This document shows, one piece after another, positions 15,998-25,199 of a stretch of DNA of 58,342 nt. The notes under the pieces were generated by a model. That model was not told where the DNA came from, did not search any database, and saw only the letters and a program-made list of their open reading frames with translations. A program made the position numbers and the translations under genes. Every line of letters begins with the position of its first letter. The first letter of the stretch is position 1. The DNA is from Nodosilinea sp. PGN35 (lineage in GTDB: Bacteria; Cyanobacteriota; Cyanobacteriia; Phormidesmidales; Phormidesmidaceae), in contig NZ_JAQKQJ010000001.1 in assembly GCF_029109325.1 (NCBI RefSeq), forward strand, positions 1 to 58,342. The letters are read 5' to 3'.

Positions 15998-17311
15998 ATG
16001 AAAAACGCTATGAATTGTTTTAGAGCGATAAAAAAAATAATTTTAGCAATTATTTTTTTCGCATTAATCCCATTTTATTTATTGTTTGCAACCACTTTTG
16101 CACTTGTTGCAAGATTCAAGAGTAATAAACAGAGCCTACATCTTGTATGGGGTAGTACACCAATAATTAGCTATAGCTATTGGTCGAAGGCTATGCAAGC
16201 GGCAGGCTATGTTTCTAAAACTTTTACAAATGGCTTTTATTCAAAAATTAATAAAAGAGGAGATTGGGATAGAATTTCGACGGAAGAGTATAGCTTTTCT
16301 CCGAGCTTTGCAAAATCTTTTCTTGCCTTTTTAGATGCTTTGCTATGTTACGACATCTTCTTTATTTCGTTTGACGGCTTTTTTATTGGCAACACACCCC
16401 TGTGGTGGATACAGGCACCCCTTCTAAAGCTAGCGGGCAAAAAAGTAGTGGTTATGCCCTATGGTAGCGATGCATATATATATCGCCGCATCAAATCTAC
16501 AGGACTACTGCACGGGCTACTGATGTCTTATCCGGATGCTGCCCGCGATCAACGCAGAATATCTAAACAGGTAGACTACTGGTGCAGGCACGCCGATGCT
16601 GTCATTACTGGGCTCATGGGTCCAGATGGGTTTGGTCGTTGGGATGTGTTGATGCCTTCTCAACTTTATATAGATCTAGACCTGTGGCAAGCTTCAGAGC
16701 GCGTCAATAATGCCAATGGGAAAAACGGTTTAGTGACAATTGTTCACGCCCCTAATCACAGAGGATTTAAAGGTACAGAATTTATTATTGATGCCGTTGA
16801 TAGATTGAAGCAGGAAGGTTTGTCAGTCGAGCTGTTTCTAATAGAAGGGATGCAAAATTCTGAAGTTCGTAAGCAACTTCAGAACCATACAGATATTCTC
16901 GTTGAGCAAATCATTGCCACGGGTCATGGCTTGAATGGGCTCGAGGGTTTAGCTGCGGGGATACCTGTAATTTCTAATCTTGAAGACGAGGCTTACACTC
17001 TTCCTTTTCGTCGCTGGACGTATTTTGGTGAGTGTCCTATTGTCTCGGCAACTCCAGAAAATCTGGTTGATGTACTCCGCAAATTGATAACTCGCCCGGA
17101 ACTACGGGCACAATTAGGCAAGGCAGGGCGTGAGTATGTAGAAAAATATCATGGTCTAGATTCAGCCCAATATCTTTTCACTAATGTCATTGACTACGTC
17201 TATGGCCGTAAAGAATCTTTGATAAATCTCTATCATCCACTACTAGGCGAATATCCTAAGCGAAAGCCTCCTGTCCTGCATCCTCTCATCAATAACCGAA
17301 TTGTAGATTAA
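15998..17311 (+). CDS. Membrane-anchored glycosyltransferase (GT1/GT4-like)
   Basis: This 437-residue protein begins with a hydrophobic helix (about 13-37: KIILAIIFFALIPFYLLFA), then a GT-B-like body. The second Rossmann half contains IVHAPNHRGFKGTEFIIDAV and the acidic GHGLNGLEGLAAGIPVIS typical of retaining GT4-type nucleotide-sugar sites. It is strongly AT-rich compared with flanking genes. Its stop overlaps the flippase start by one base. An N-terminal anchor would hold it at the inner membrane where lipid-linked repeat units are built. Donor and acceptor sugars are unknown. Confidence 0.75.
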   Translation: MKNAMNCFRAIKKIILAIIFFALIPFYLLFATTFALVARFKSNKQSLHLVWGSTPIISYSYWSKAMQAAGYVSKTFTNGFYSKINKRGDWDRISTEEYSFSPSFAKSFLAFLDALLCYDIFFISFDGFFIGNTPLWWIQAPLLKLAGKKVVVMPYGSDAYIYRRIKSTGLLHGLLMSYPDAARDQRRISKQVDYWCRHADAVITGLMGPDGFGRWDVLMPSQLYIDLDLWQASERVNNANGKNGLVTIVHAPNHRGFKGTEFIIDAVDRLKQEGLSVELFLIEGMQNSEVRKQLQNHTDILVEQIIATGHGLNGLEGLAAGIPVISNLEDEAYTLPFRRWTYFGECPIVSATPENLVDVLRKLITRPELRAQLGKAGREYVEKYHGLDSAQYLFTNVIDYVYGRKESLINLYHPLLGEYPKRKPPVLHPLINNRIVD

Positions 17312-18750
17312 TGATATTTCGTCAGCTTGCAAAAGATACAGCTATCTATGGTGGGGCAGATTTTGCAGGCAAAATCGTCAGCTTTATTTCCTTCCCCATT
17401 ATTGCTGCGGTGCTCTCTCCCCTCGCCTTTGGTGCCCTAGAGCTTATCGGCACCAGCACCACTCTCTTGGGTCTGTTCATGAACTGCGGCCTCAACAACG
17501 CAGTCCATCGCTACTACTGGGATCAAGACACCTCCGAAAGCCAGCGCCCCACCCTGATTTCATCTGGATTGACGGCCCAGATCGTCTTTGGCCTAGCCAC
17601 CCTGGGTCTCGGACTTTCGCTCCTGCCCTGGGCTCTACATCAGGTTCATCAGACAAGCCTGCCCCTCAGCTGGGTAGGGCTAGTGGCGGCCCTGCTGTTC
17701 ATGGTGGCGTCCCAGTGGCTTCAGTTCAACCTTGATGTGCTGCGGCTGCATTTTGCAGCTGTGCAGTTCCTCATCGTCACCTTCCTCAGCCGTATCTGTA
17801 GCGTTTTGTTGGCCCTGCTGGTGGTGGTGCAATGGCGCGGCGGCGTGGACGGGCTGCTGATGGCCCAGGCTCTAGTCGCCTTTGCGGTACTGCCCCTGGC
17901 TCTGTGGATGGTGCGTAGAGACATTACCCCCGCCATTGACCTGGCTTGGATGCGCGAGTTAGTTCGCTTTGGCTATCCGTTCATTTTCGCCAGCCTGGGC
18001 TACTGGCTCTTCGGCTCTATGGATCGCTGGATGCTGGCCTCCATGAGTTCCGTCACCGAGACCGGCATCTACTCCGTGGCCTTTCGCTTTGCCTCCATGG
18101 TGTTGTTTATCTCCACCGCCTTTGGTCAGGCATGGAGCCCCATCGCTATCAAAATTCGCACCGATCACCCCGAAAAATACCGCACCATCTATGCTCAAAC
18201 TCTGCTGCTGCTGCTGGCGATCATGCTGTTGATCGGCGGTGGTCTATCGCTCTTTGCCGGAGAAATTATTGTCCTGTTGATGCCTTCCGACTACGTCTAC
18301 AGCGCTCTGCCGCTGGCCATTCTCTGCTTTGGGGTTGTGCTTCAGTCCACCCAGCAGATTACCGCCATCGGCATTGCCCTGGAAAAAAAGACTGCCCTCT
18401 TTGCCAACCTCACCTGGCTCACTGCGGGCATCAACCTCGCCCTCAACTGGGTTTTGATTCCGCAGTATGGGGCCGCTGGCGCGGCCTGGGCCACCGCCGT
18501 ATCTTATTTCACCCTCACCGGCAGCTACCTGCTGTTTACCCAGCAGCTGCACCCCCTGCCCATTCAGTGGGGCCGACTGACGATGCTTTTAGCCGTGGGT
18601 GTGGCAATGGCGGCAGTATCGCTCTATTTTTTGGCCAGCGCCCTCATCTGGACAACCATGATTTTCAAACTGCTGCTGCTGCTAGCGAGTGCTGTACTGC
18701 TGTGGATGCTGCTCCCCACCAAAACCCTTAGCTATGGAGGGATGCCGTAA
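17311..18750 (+). CDS. Wzx-like polysaccharide flippase
   Basis: This polytopic membrane protein of 479 residues has about 12-14 predicted hydrophobic helices, for example near 82-110, 118-137, 155-175, 327-346 and 430-470. It has the N-terminal pattern of polysaccharide-biosynthesis/MATE-type exporters (FAGKIVSFISFPIIAAVLSPLAFG). Such proteins flip undecaprenyl-linked repeat units to the periplasmic face. It overlaps the upstream glycosyltransferase by one base. No obvious Wzy polymerase or Wzz chain-length regulator is present in the window, so these must lie elsewhere or the route differs. Confidence 0.85.
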   Translation: MIFRQLAKDTAIYGGADFAGKIVSFISFPIIAAVLSPLAFGALELIGTSTTLLGLFMNCGLNNAVHRYYWDQDTSESQRPTLISSGLTAQIVFGLATLGLGLSLLPWALHQVHQTSLPLSWVGLVAALLFMVASQWLQFNLDVLRLHFAAVQFLIVTFLSRICSVLLALLVVVQWRGGVDGLLMAQALVAFAVLPLALWMVRRDITPAIDLAWMRELVRFGYPFIFASLGYWLFGSMDRWMLASMSSVTETGIYSVAFRFASMVLFISTAFGQAWSPIAIKIRTDHPEKYRTIYAQTLLLLLAIMLLIGGGLSLFAGEIIVLLMPSDYVYSALPLAILCFGVVLQSTQQITAIGIALEKKTALFANLTWLTAGINLALNWVLIPQYGAAGAAWATAVSYFTLTGSYLLFTQQLHPLPIQWGRLTMLLAVGVAMAAVSLYFLASALIWTTMIFKLLLLLASAVLLWMLLPTKTLSYGGMP

Positions 18751-18751
18751 C

Positions 18752-19627
18752 ATGCCATCCTCGCTCTTGCTGACCGGCACCACCGGGCTGCTAGGTCGCC
18801 ACCTGGTTCAGCACTTAACGGCTGCCGGGGCAGAAATTCATGGGATAGTGCGATCGCAGCCCCCCTTTTCAACTCCCCAAGTCACTTACCACACCGTCGA
18901 TTTGGGAACCGAGTGGTCCCAGGACGCCTTACCCAAACAGGTGGATACTGTCATTCACCTAGCCCAGTCCGACCATTTCAGAAATTTTCCTGAAAAAGCA
19001 CCAGATATCTTTCAGGTCAACATCGCCTCCACTGCCCGCCTGCTGGACTATGCCCGAAAATCAGGAGTAAAAACCTTTATATACGCCTCTTCCGGCGGTG
19101 TCTACAGCAACAGCCACCGCCCCCTCCACGAAAACTCTCCCATCATTCCCCTTGGCCAGCTCAGCTACTACCTGGGCAGCAAGCTCTGTGGCGAAGTGCT
19201 CGTCCAGAGCTATGCCGCCTACTTTCAGGTGATTGTCCTGCGTTTCTTCTTCATGTACGGCCCCGGCCAAAAGCGCTCCATGCTCATTCCCAGACTGATG
19301 GACAGCGTCAAGCAGGGCCGCCCGATCATGCTAGAAGGCCCAGAGGGGCTGCACCTCAACCCCGTGCATGTCGAAGATGCCGCCGCCGCCACCGCCGCCG
19401 CCCTAGCCACCTCCGAGAGCGCAACCTTCAACATTGCAGGCCCAGACATTCTCTCCCTAAGGCAAATTACCGAGGCCATAGGGGAATTTCTCAAAACGCC
19501 CCCCTGCTTTGACATTGTCGATCGAGAACCCCACGACCTCATCGGAGACAATACCGCCATGAAGACGGCTCTAGTAGCTCCCACACGGCACTTGTCCGAT
19601 TCCCTGGCTGATGTTGGGAAATCCTGA
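18752..19627 (+). CDS. NAD(P)-dependent SDR (epimerase/reductase)
   Basis: This is an extended SDR of 291 residues, with the cofactor motif LLTGTTGLLGRHLV at the N-terminus and the catalytic YxxxK in QLSYYLGSKLCGE near residue 135. The start at 18752 is chosen because the cofactor motif should sit within the first 20 residues; an upstream ATG at 18689 would lie inside the flippase gene. It probably reduces or epimerises a nucleotide sugar. Substrate is unknown. It follows the flippase stop by one base. Confidence 0.8.
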   Translation: MPSSLLLTGTTGLLGRHLVQHLTAAGAEIHGIVRSQPPFSTPQVTYHTVDLGTEWSQDALPKQVDTVIHLAQSDHFRNFPEKAPDIFQVNIASTARLLDYARKSGVKTFIYASSGGVYSNSHRPLHENSPIIPLGQLSYYLGSKLCGEVLVQSYAAYFQVIVLRFFFMYGPGQKRSMLIPRLMDSVKQGRPIMLEGPEGLHLNPVHVEDAAAATAAALATSESATFNIAGPDILSLRQITEAIGEFLKTPPCFDIVDREPHDLIGDNTAMKTALVAPTRHLSDSLADVGKS

Positions 19628-19762
19628 CGCTACCTAATTACCTTGGCTGCTCCGCCCGCCGCGATCGCCTATGCCCTCCATACCCTGTCTTCGACCACGA
19701 CTGTCCATCCCTGGACATCCCTCAGGCATGGGTTGGCCCTCAACCTCTGGAGTACACCCGGC

Positions 19763-20896
19763 ATGAAAGTGCTTCACTTACCCACTACCGTAGGTGGCAA
19801 CCCCCAAGGGCTGAGCCATCATCTGCAAGCCCTTGGAGTCGAGAGCGAAACCTGGATTCTCACCCAAAATACCTTTGGCTACCCGGCAGACAAGGTGATT
19901 TTACTGCCAACAGATTCTAGACTACAGCGATGGTTAAAAAAGCTGACGGCGCTGCGCTACGTCCTGCAAGACTACGATATTGTTCACTTCAACTTTGGCC
20001 AAACTCTATTTAGCCCCGCCCCCCCGTCGCCCCAGACGAAAGACTCATGGTTAAGGAGAATTCGAGCAGTTTTTGCCAGGGCAGCTCAGTGGCTAGAGCT
20101 CAGCATTCTTAGATTTCGCCAGGTGCCATTGTTTGTCCACTATCAAGGAGACGACGCCCGGCAGGGGGATTTCTGCCGCAATCATTTCGATATCACCATT
20201 GCCAAGCGAGTCGATGAATCCTATTACAACAGTTTTTCAGATGACCATAAGCGTCTACAGATCAAACGGCTGAGTCATTTTTGCAGCAAAATTTACGCGC
20301 TCAATCCAGATCTGTTGTACGTGCTGCCACCCCAGGCGGAGTTCATTCCCTACTCCCACATCTCTTTGCAGGACTGGACTCCGGTCTATAATCAACTTGA
20401 GAACAGGCCCCTGAGAATAGGCCACGCGCCCAGCCATCGTCAGGCGAAGGGCACAGATTTACTACTCGATGCGCTCAATCATTTAAGCAGCCAGGGCTAT
20501 GACTTTGAGCTTGTGTTGGTTGAAAATAAGCCCCATGCAGAAGCTATGCGCTGCTATCAGGACATTGATGTGCTAGTCGATCAGCTGTTTGCAGGCTGGT
20601 ATGGTGGCCTGGCAGTGGAGGCTATGGCCCTTGGCAAACCCGTGCTGGTCTACATTCGTGAAAGTGACTTGCACTTTATACCAACGGCGATGCGGCGAGA
20701 CCTGCCTTTCATTCAGGTTGATCCTACCAGTCTGGAAGTGGGTTTAAAGAAGGTGTTAGAAATGCCCAGACAGATGCTCTATGAACTGGCTCAAAAAAGC
20801 CGTGCTTTTGTGGAAAAGTGGCACGATCCGATCGCCATTGCCCAGCGAATAAAAACAGACTACGAACAGGCTCTAATCCAGCGCGGTAAGCTCTAA
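19763..20896 (+). CDS. Glycosyltransferase, GT4-like
   Basis: The 377-residue protein starts MKVLHLPTTVGGNPQGLSHHL, typical of GT-B donor-binding proteins. The C-terminal half carries RIGHAPSHRQAKGTDLLLDAL and an acidic segment WYGGLAVEAMALGKPVLVYI matching the GT4 E-x7-E region. The ATG at 19763 is chosen on family grounds; 120 bases upstream stay open without similarity. The spacer of about 135 bp to the SDR is unusually wide for this tight operon. The stop codon shares a base with the next gene's ATG. Specificity is unknown. Confidence 0.78.
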   Translation: MKVLHLPTTVGGNPQGLSHHLQALGVESETWILTQNTFGYPADKVILLPTDSRLQRWLKKLTALRYVLQDYDIVHFNFGQTLFSPAPPSPQTKDSWLRRIRAVFARAAQWLELSILRFRQVPLFVHYQGDDARQGDFCRNHFDITIAKRVDESYYNSFSDDHKRLQIKRLSHFCSKIYALNPDLLYVLPPQAEFIPYSHISLQDWTPVYNQLENRPLRIGHAPSHRQAKGTDLLLDALNHLSSQGYDFELVLVENKPHAEAMRCYQDIDVLVDQLFAGWYGGLAVEAMALGKPVLVYIRESDLHFIPTAMRRDLPFIQVDPTSLEVGLKKVLEMPRQMLYELAQKSRAFVEKWHDPIAIAQRIKTDYEQALIQRGKL

Positions 20897-22797
20897 TGTG
20901 CGGCATTCTTGGTATCTACACCCCTCAGGTTGCTCCAGAGATGCCAGCTTGTCTCAGGGCAGCCCTAGATGCCCTCAGCCATCGGGGGCCGGATGATCGT
21001 GGCCAGACCGTAGATGCTATGGCCAACGGCACCCTTGGCCTCGGCCACACTCGCTTAGCCATTATTGACCTTTCCCCTGGGGGCCACCAGCCCATGCACG
21101 GGGCGAGCCAGCGATTCACAGTTGTCTTCAACGGCGAAATCTACAACTATCGGGAGCTGCGCGACGAGCTCCAAGCCCTGGGCTACCGCTTTAGTACCGA
21201 CTCTGATACGGAGGTGCTGCTGACCTGTTGGGAGGCCTGGGGGGAGGACTGTCTGCCCCGTTTGCAGGGAATGTTTGCTTTTGCCATTGTGGATCGCGAT
21301 CGCCAGACCCTTACCTGCGTCCGCGATGCCTTTGGCATCAAACCCCTCTTTTACCGATGGGATGGGGCCAGGTTTGCCTTTGCCTCAGAGTTGCCCGCCC
21401 TCTTTAAGCTGCTGGGCGATCGCCCCCAAGCCAATCTTCAAAAAGCATACGAGTACCTGGTGTTTGGCTATTACGACGATCAGGACAGCAGCTTTTTTCA
21501 GCATGTCTCTGGCCTGCGGCCAGGGCACAGCCTGACAATTGCCCTGGGGACAGAACGCTCTACCCTAAAGCGCTGGTGGTGGCCCAGTATCGCCGAGCGC
21601 AACGATTTGCCCTACGAGAAAGCAGCCCAACACCTGCGGGAAGTCTTTCTGAAAAACATTCGCCTGCACCTGCGGAGCGATGTACCCCTGGGGTTTGCCC
21701 TCTCCGGCGGCGTCGATTCTTCGGCGGTGGTGTGTGCCGCTCGATACCTGTACCCCGACCTACCGATCCACACCTTTAGCTTTATCGCCCCCGGCACATC
21801 GGTCAGTGAAGAACCCTGGGTCGATTTGGTCAACGGGGCCGTCAACGCCACGGCCCACAAAATTGTGATTGATCCAGAGGAGCTAGCCCTCGACCTCGAC
21901 GACATGGTGCTTTCCCAGGGCGAACCCTTCGGCAGCACCAGCATCTATGCCCAGTACCGAGTATTTCGCGCCGCCAGGGAGCAAGGGGTCACCGTGATGC
22001 TGGATGGCCAGGGGGCAGACGAACTCCTGGCCGGATACCATGGGTATCCGGCAGCGCGCTTGCGCAGCCTGGTGGAGCACGGATCGACCGCCGAACTGGT
22101 TGCTTTTATGCATCGTTGGTCTGGCTGGCCTGGGCGATCCCATCGTCAGGCCGCTGTTGCGTTGGGATCTGTGCTTTTGCCCAGCCCGCTGCGCCGCTGG
22201 GCGCGGGGTTGGCTGGGCCGAGACTTCCACCCCCCTTGGCTCAGGCTAGAGGTTTTGGCAGATCGGGGGGGGGCACTGCAAGCGCCGTCCTTCGATCGCA
22301 CCGCCGAAGGCAAGGGCCGCCGATTGGCAGAGCAACTGCGGTCGGCGCTCACAGGTCAAGGGCTACAGCCCCTGCTACGCCATGGCGATCGCAACTCCAT
22401 GCGCTGGTCAATCGAAAGTCGAGTTCCTTTTCTGACGACGGATCTAGCCGAGCTTACGCTGGCGCTGCCGGAGGACTATCTCCTCTCTAGCCAAGGCGAA
22501 ACCAAGCGTATTTTTAAGACGGCAATGCGCGGAATCGTGCCCGACGACATTCTGGACAGACGCGACAAGATTGGGTTTCAAACCCCTGAACGGCAGTGGC
22601 TGAATGTGCTGAGGCCTCAAATTGCAGACTGGATGGCGATCGCTCCATCGATTCCTTTGCTCAACGCCGATCTATGCCAACAGGAGATCAACGCCATTTT
22701 AGACGGAGACGAGGAGCTGAATTGGCAGGCGTGGCGTTTGATCAACTACTGTCGTTGGGCACAGGTTTTCAATGTTCAGTTTGACCGCTGTATTTAA
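20896..22797 (+). CDS. AsnB-type glutamine-dependent amidotransferase, copy 2
   Basis: This second asparagine-synthetase-like enzyme (633 residues) begins MCGILGIYTP, with the catalytic Cys2 of the glutaminase domain. RLAIIDLSPGGHQPM and FNGEIYNYRELR follow, and the PP-loop LSGGVDSSAV is near residue 270. It is clearly divergent from copy 1 at 11983-13890. Two AsnB-like proteins in one polysaccharide cluster with a uronate pathway suggest that two different uronic acids, or two positions, are amidated. It overlaps the preceding glycosyltransferase by one base. General asparagine synthetase is the alternative. Confidence 0.85.
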   Translation: MCGILGIYTPQVAPEMPACLRAALDALSHRGPDDRGQTVDAMANGTLGLGHTRLAIIDLSPGGHQPMHGASQRFTVVFNGEIYNYRELRDELQALGYRFSTDSDTEVLLTCWEAWGEDCLPRLQGMFAFAIVDRDRQTLTCVRDAFGIKPLFYRWDGARFAFASELPALFKLLGDRPQANLQKAYEYLVFGYYDDQDSSFFQHVSGLRPGHSLTIALGTERSTLKRWWWPSIAERNDLPYEKAAQHLREVFLKNIRLHLRSDVPLGFALSGGVDSSAVVCAARYLYPDLPIHTFSFIAPGTSVSEEPWVDLVNGAVNATAHKIVIDPEELALDLDDMVLSQGEPFGSTSIYAQYRVFRAAREQGVTVMLDGQGADELLAGYHGYPAARLRSLVEHGSTAELVAFMHRWSGWPGRSHRQAAVALGSVLLPSPLRRWARGWLGRDFHPPWLRLEVLADRGGALQAPSFDRTAEGKGRRLAEQLRSALTGQGLQPLLRHGDRNSMRWSIESRVPFLTTDLAELTLALPEDYLLSSQGETKRIFKTAMRGIVPDDILDRRDKIGFQTPERQWLNVLRPQIADWMAIAPSIPLLNADLCQQEINAILDGDEELNWQAWRLINYCRWAQVFNVQFDRCI

Positions 22798-22832
22798 GTC
22801 TTATTAGATGTTCCGGGGTAGAGTTGTCAACC

Positions 22833-24020
22833 ATGAAAATACATTGCCTGGTAATGGCTCTGGCCGATCCAAGCGCCAACCCCCGACCTCGTCGGGCTTT
22901 CGAGCTGTTAAGTGCCATGGGATATTCTGTAGATATTGCTAGCTTTGCTATGTCAGAGGATCTGAACCCTCAGACCCACTTTGAGATCCCGCAGGGGTCT
23001 ACAGGGTGCCTACAGCAATTCACCAAGCGATGTTTGGCCCTCGTCGGTCTGGCGATTATTTATTTGCCCCTACCGATTAAATACTTGGAATTCACCTTTT
23101 TGCACCGTTTTAACTTGGTGAACCTAGACCTAGCGCTAGCGATCGCCAGCTACGATCTGATAGTAGTTGAAAATATAGAGCTTCTCCCGTTAGCTCTAAG
23201 ACGGAGGAAAAACGCTAAGGTAATTTTTGATGCTCGCGAGTACTATCCCTTAGAGTTCGGCAACGATCTCAAGTTTAAGCTGATCAACGCACCGCTGATG
23301 AGATTTTTGTGCGATCGCTATTTAAAGGCTTGCGATCAGATCATTACCGTATCGCTTGGACTATCTCAGAAGTATACCCGTGAGTTTGGGGTACATCCAG
23401 TGCTAATCATGAGCACACCTAGGGCTATAGATCTTGCCCCATCCCCGGTTTTAGAGCAGAGCATTAGACTGGTACACCATGGCGCAGCTAACCCGGATCG
23501 CTGTCTCGAAAATATGATTGATACCATGGAACAGCTGGACGACCGTTTTTCCCTTGACCTCTACCTGACTGGCAATTCTAAGTATATCAATCACCTCAAA
23601 CGACTAGCTAGTCAAAACCCTCGTATTACTTTCTGTGAGCCAGTAAAATTCAAGGATATTGTTACGATGTTGAATGCTTACGACATCGGACTCTACTTGT
23701 TGGAACCCACTAACTTTAACACCACGCATTCTCTGCCCAACAAGTTTTTCGAGTTCATTCAAGCCCGACTGATGTTAGCAATCGGCCCTTCCCCAGCCAT
23801 GGCCAATCTAGTTGCCCATTATGGTTGCGGCATCGTAACCCGCGATTTTATGCCCACCTCCATGGCAAAATTGGTCAATGCGCTCACCGCAGCGGATGTA
23901 TCTAGCTATAAGCTAAGGAGTGATATAGCCGCTAAGCAGTTAAACTGGGAATGTGAAGGAGAAAAGCTCAAAGCATTGATACAATCCTTGACAGAACGAA
24001 ATACTGTGGTGGAATCATAA
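22833..24020 (+). CDS. Glycosyltransferase, GT4-like
   Basis: This 395-residue GT-B protein begins MKIHCLVMALADPSANPRPRRAFE-like, as in group-1 transferases. It contains VIFDAREYYPLEF, HHGAANPDRCLENMIDTM and a C-terminal SLPNKFFEFIQARLMLAIGP segment in the donor-binding domain. The start at ATG 22833 is preferred over TTG 22824. It is somewhat AT-richer than the AsnB gene before it. A 35-bp gap separates it from that gene, and the 2-epimerase start follows 69 bp after its stop. Sugar specificity is unknown. Confidence 0.78.
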   Translation: MKIHCLVMALADPSANPRPRRAFELLSAMGYSVDIASFAMSEDLNPQTHFEIPQGSTGCLQQFTKRCLALVGLAIIYLPLPIKYLEFTFLHRFNLVNLDLALAIASYDLIVVENIELLPLALRRRKNAKVIFDAREYYPLEFGNDLKFKLINAPLMRFLCDRYLKACDQIITVSLGLSQKYTREFGVHPVLIMSTPRAIDLAPSPVLEQSIRLVHHGAANPDRCLENMIDTMEQLDDRFSLDLYLTGNSKYINHLKRLASQNPRITFCEPVKFKDIVTMLNAYDIGLYLLEPTNFNTTHSLPNKFFEFIQARLMLAIGPSPAMANLVAHYGCGIVTRDFMPTSMAKLVNALTAADVSSYKLRSDIAAKQLNWECEGEKLKALIQSLTERNTVVES

Positions 24021-24089
24021 AGCTTATTTGCCTTGAATCGTGCCCGTTGGCCTGGCATCTATTTATCAAAAATGGTTGGACAGTTCCCT

Positions 24090-25199
24090 ATGTTAAAGTT
24101 TTTGACCGTGGTGGGGGCTAGGCCACAATTTGTTAAAGCCTCGACCGTATCCAGGGCTGTAGCACAGCTGCCCGCTATCAAGGAAATTATTCTCCATACC
24201 GGACAACACTACGATGAAAAAATGTCCGATATTTTCTTTGCCCAGTTGGACATTCCCAGCCCTGACTACAACCTGGGCATAGGTTCAGGCCTCCACGGCC
24301 AACAAACAGGCCAAATGCTGGAAGCAGTCGAAACAGTTTTGCTCCGGGAAGAGCCAGATGTTGTTTTGGTTTACGGCGACACCAACTCCACCCTGGCTGG
24401 GGCCCTGGCGGCGGCCAAGCTACACATCCCCATCGCCCACGTAGAGGCGGGGCTGCGCTCCTTCAATCGGCGCATGCCCGAAGAAATCAACCGCGTCTTG
24501 ACTGACCATGCCGCAGATTTGCTGTTTGCGCCCACCCAAGTGGCTGTCGAGCATCTGCTTAGCGAAGGCATTGCCCCAAACACTATTCACCACTGTGGTG
24601 ATGTTATGTACGACGCCTCGCTGTATTTTGCGGCCAAAGCCAACCGTGAGAGCACCATTCTGCCTGAGTTATCGCTGGAATCACAGCAGTACTGTTTGGC
24701 CACAGTTCACAGGGCCGAGAATACCGACGATCCCGAACGCCTGACCGCCATTGTTGAAGTCTTAACCCAACTGGGTCAGGACATTCCTGTCGTACTACCT
24801 CTGCATCCCCGAACTCGCAAAGCCTTAGATGCCCTAAACCTGCTGGCAACCGTGCAGAGGTCACTGCGACTGATCGATCCAGTCGGTTATCTGGATATGA
24901 TCGCCCTGGAACAGTCAGCCCGGTTAATTTTGACCGATTCAGGCGGGGTGCAAAAGGAAGCTTTTTTCTTTCGGGTGCCCTGCGTGGTGCTGCGGGACGA
25001 GACCGAATGGACGGAGTTAGTGAATCTGGGCTGCAACCGCCTAGTGCCGCCCGATCGCAGCGAGGTGATGCTGGCCGCCATTGCTGAGCACTTAGAGCGC
25101 GATCGCTTCCCTAACACCCTGCCCGACCTATATGGCGATGGCCATGCGGCCCAGCGGATCGCGACTACTCTATCCCAGTGTTCGCTATGCGAATCCTGA
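24090..25199 (+). CDS. Non-hydrolysing UDP-GlcNAc 2-epimerase (WecB/WbpI family)
   Basis: This 369-residue protein has all the family landmarks: TVVGARPQFVKAS at the N-terminus, ILHTGQHYDEKMSDIFF, HVEAGLRSFNRRMPEEINR, and TDSGGVQKEAFF near residue 287. Family enzymes invert C2 of UDP-GlcNAc (WecB) or of UDP-GlcNAc(3NAc)A (WbpI). With wbpA, wbpB and wbpD in the same cluster, the WbpI role is favoured, giving a UDP-ManNAc(3NAc)A-type donor. The start at 24090 is set by the family N-terminus. It overlaps the next glycosyltransferase gene by 13 bases. Confidence 0.88.
   Translation: MLKFLTVVGARPQFVKASTVSRAVAQLPAIKEIILHTGQHYDEKMSDIFFAQLDIPSPDYNLGIGSGLHGQQTGQMLEAVETVLLREEPDVVLVYGDTNSTLAGALAAAKLHIPIAHVEAGLRSFNRRMPEEINRVLTDHAADLLFAPTQVAVEHLLSEGIAPNTIHHCGDVMYDASLYFAAKANRESTILPELSLESQQYCLATVHRAENTDDPERLTAIVEVLTQLGQDIPVVLPLHPRTRKALDALNLLATVQRSLRLIDPVGYLDMIALEQSARLILTDSGGVQKEAFFFRVPCVVLRDETEWTELVNLGCNRLVPPDRSEVMLAAIAEHLERDRFPNTLPDLYGDGHAAQRIATTLSQCSLCES

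Noticed and set aside
19643..19762. Longer N-terminus for the glycosyltransferase at 19763
   Set aside because: The upstream stretch is open from a TTG but unlike GT4 N-termini; the ATG at 19763 begins the conserved first strand.
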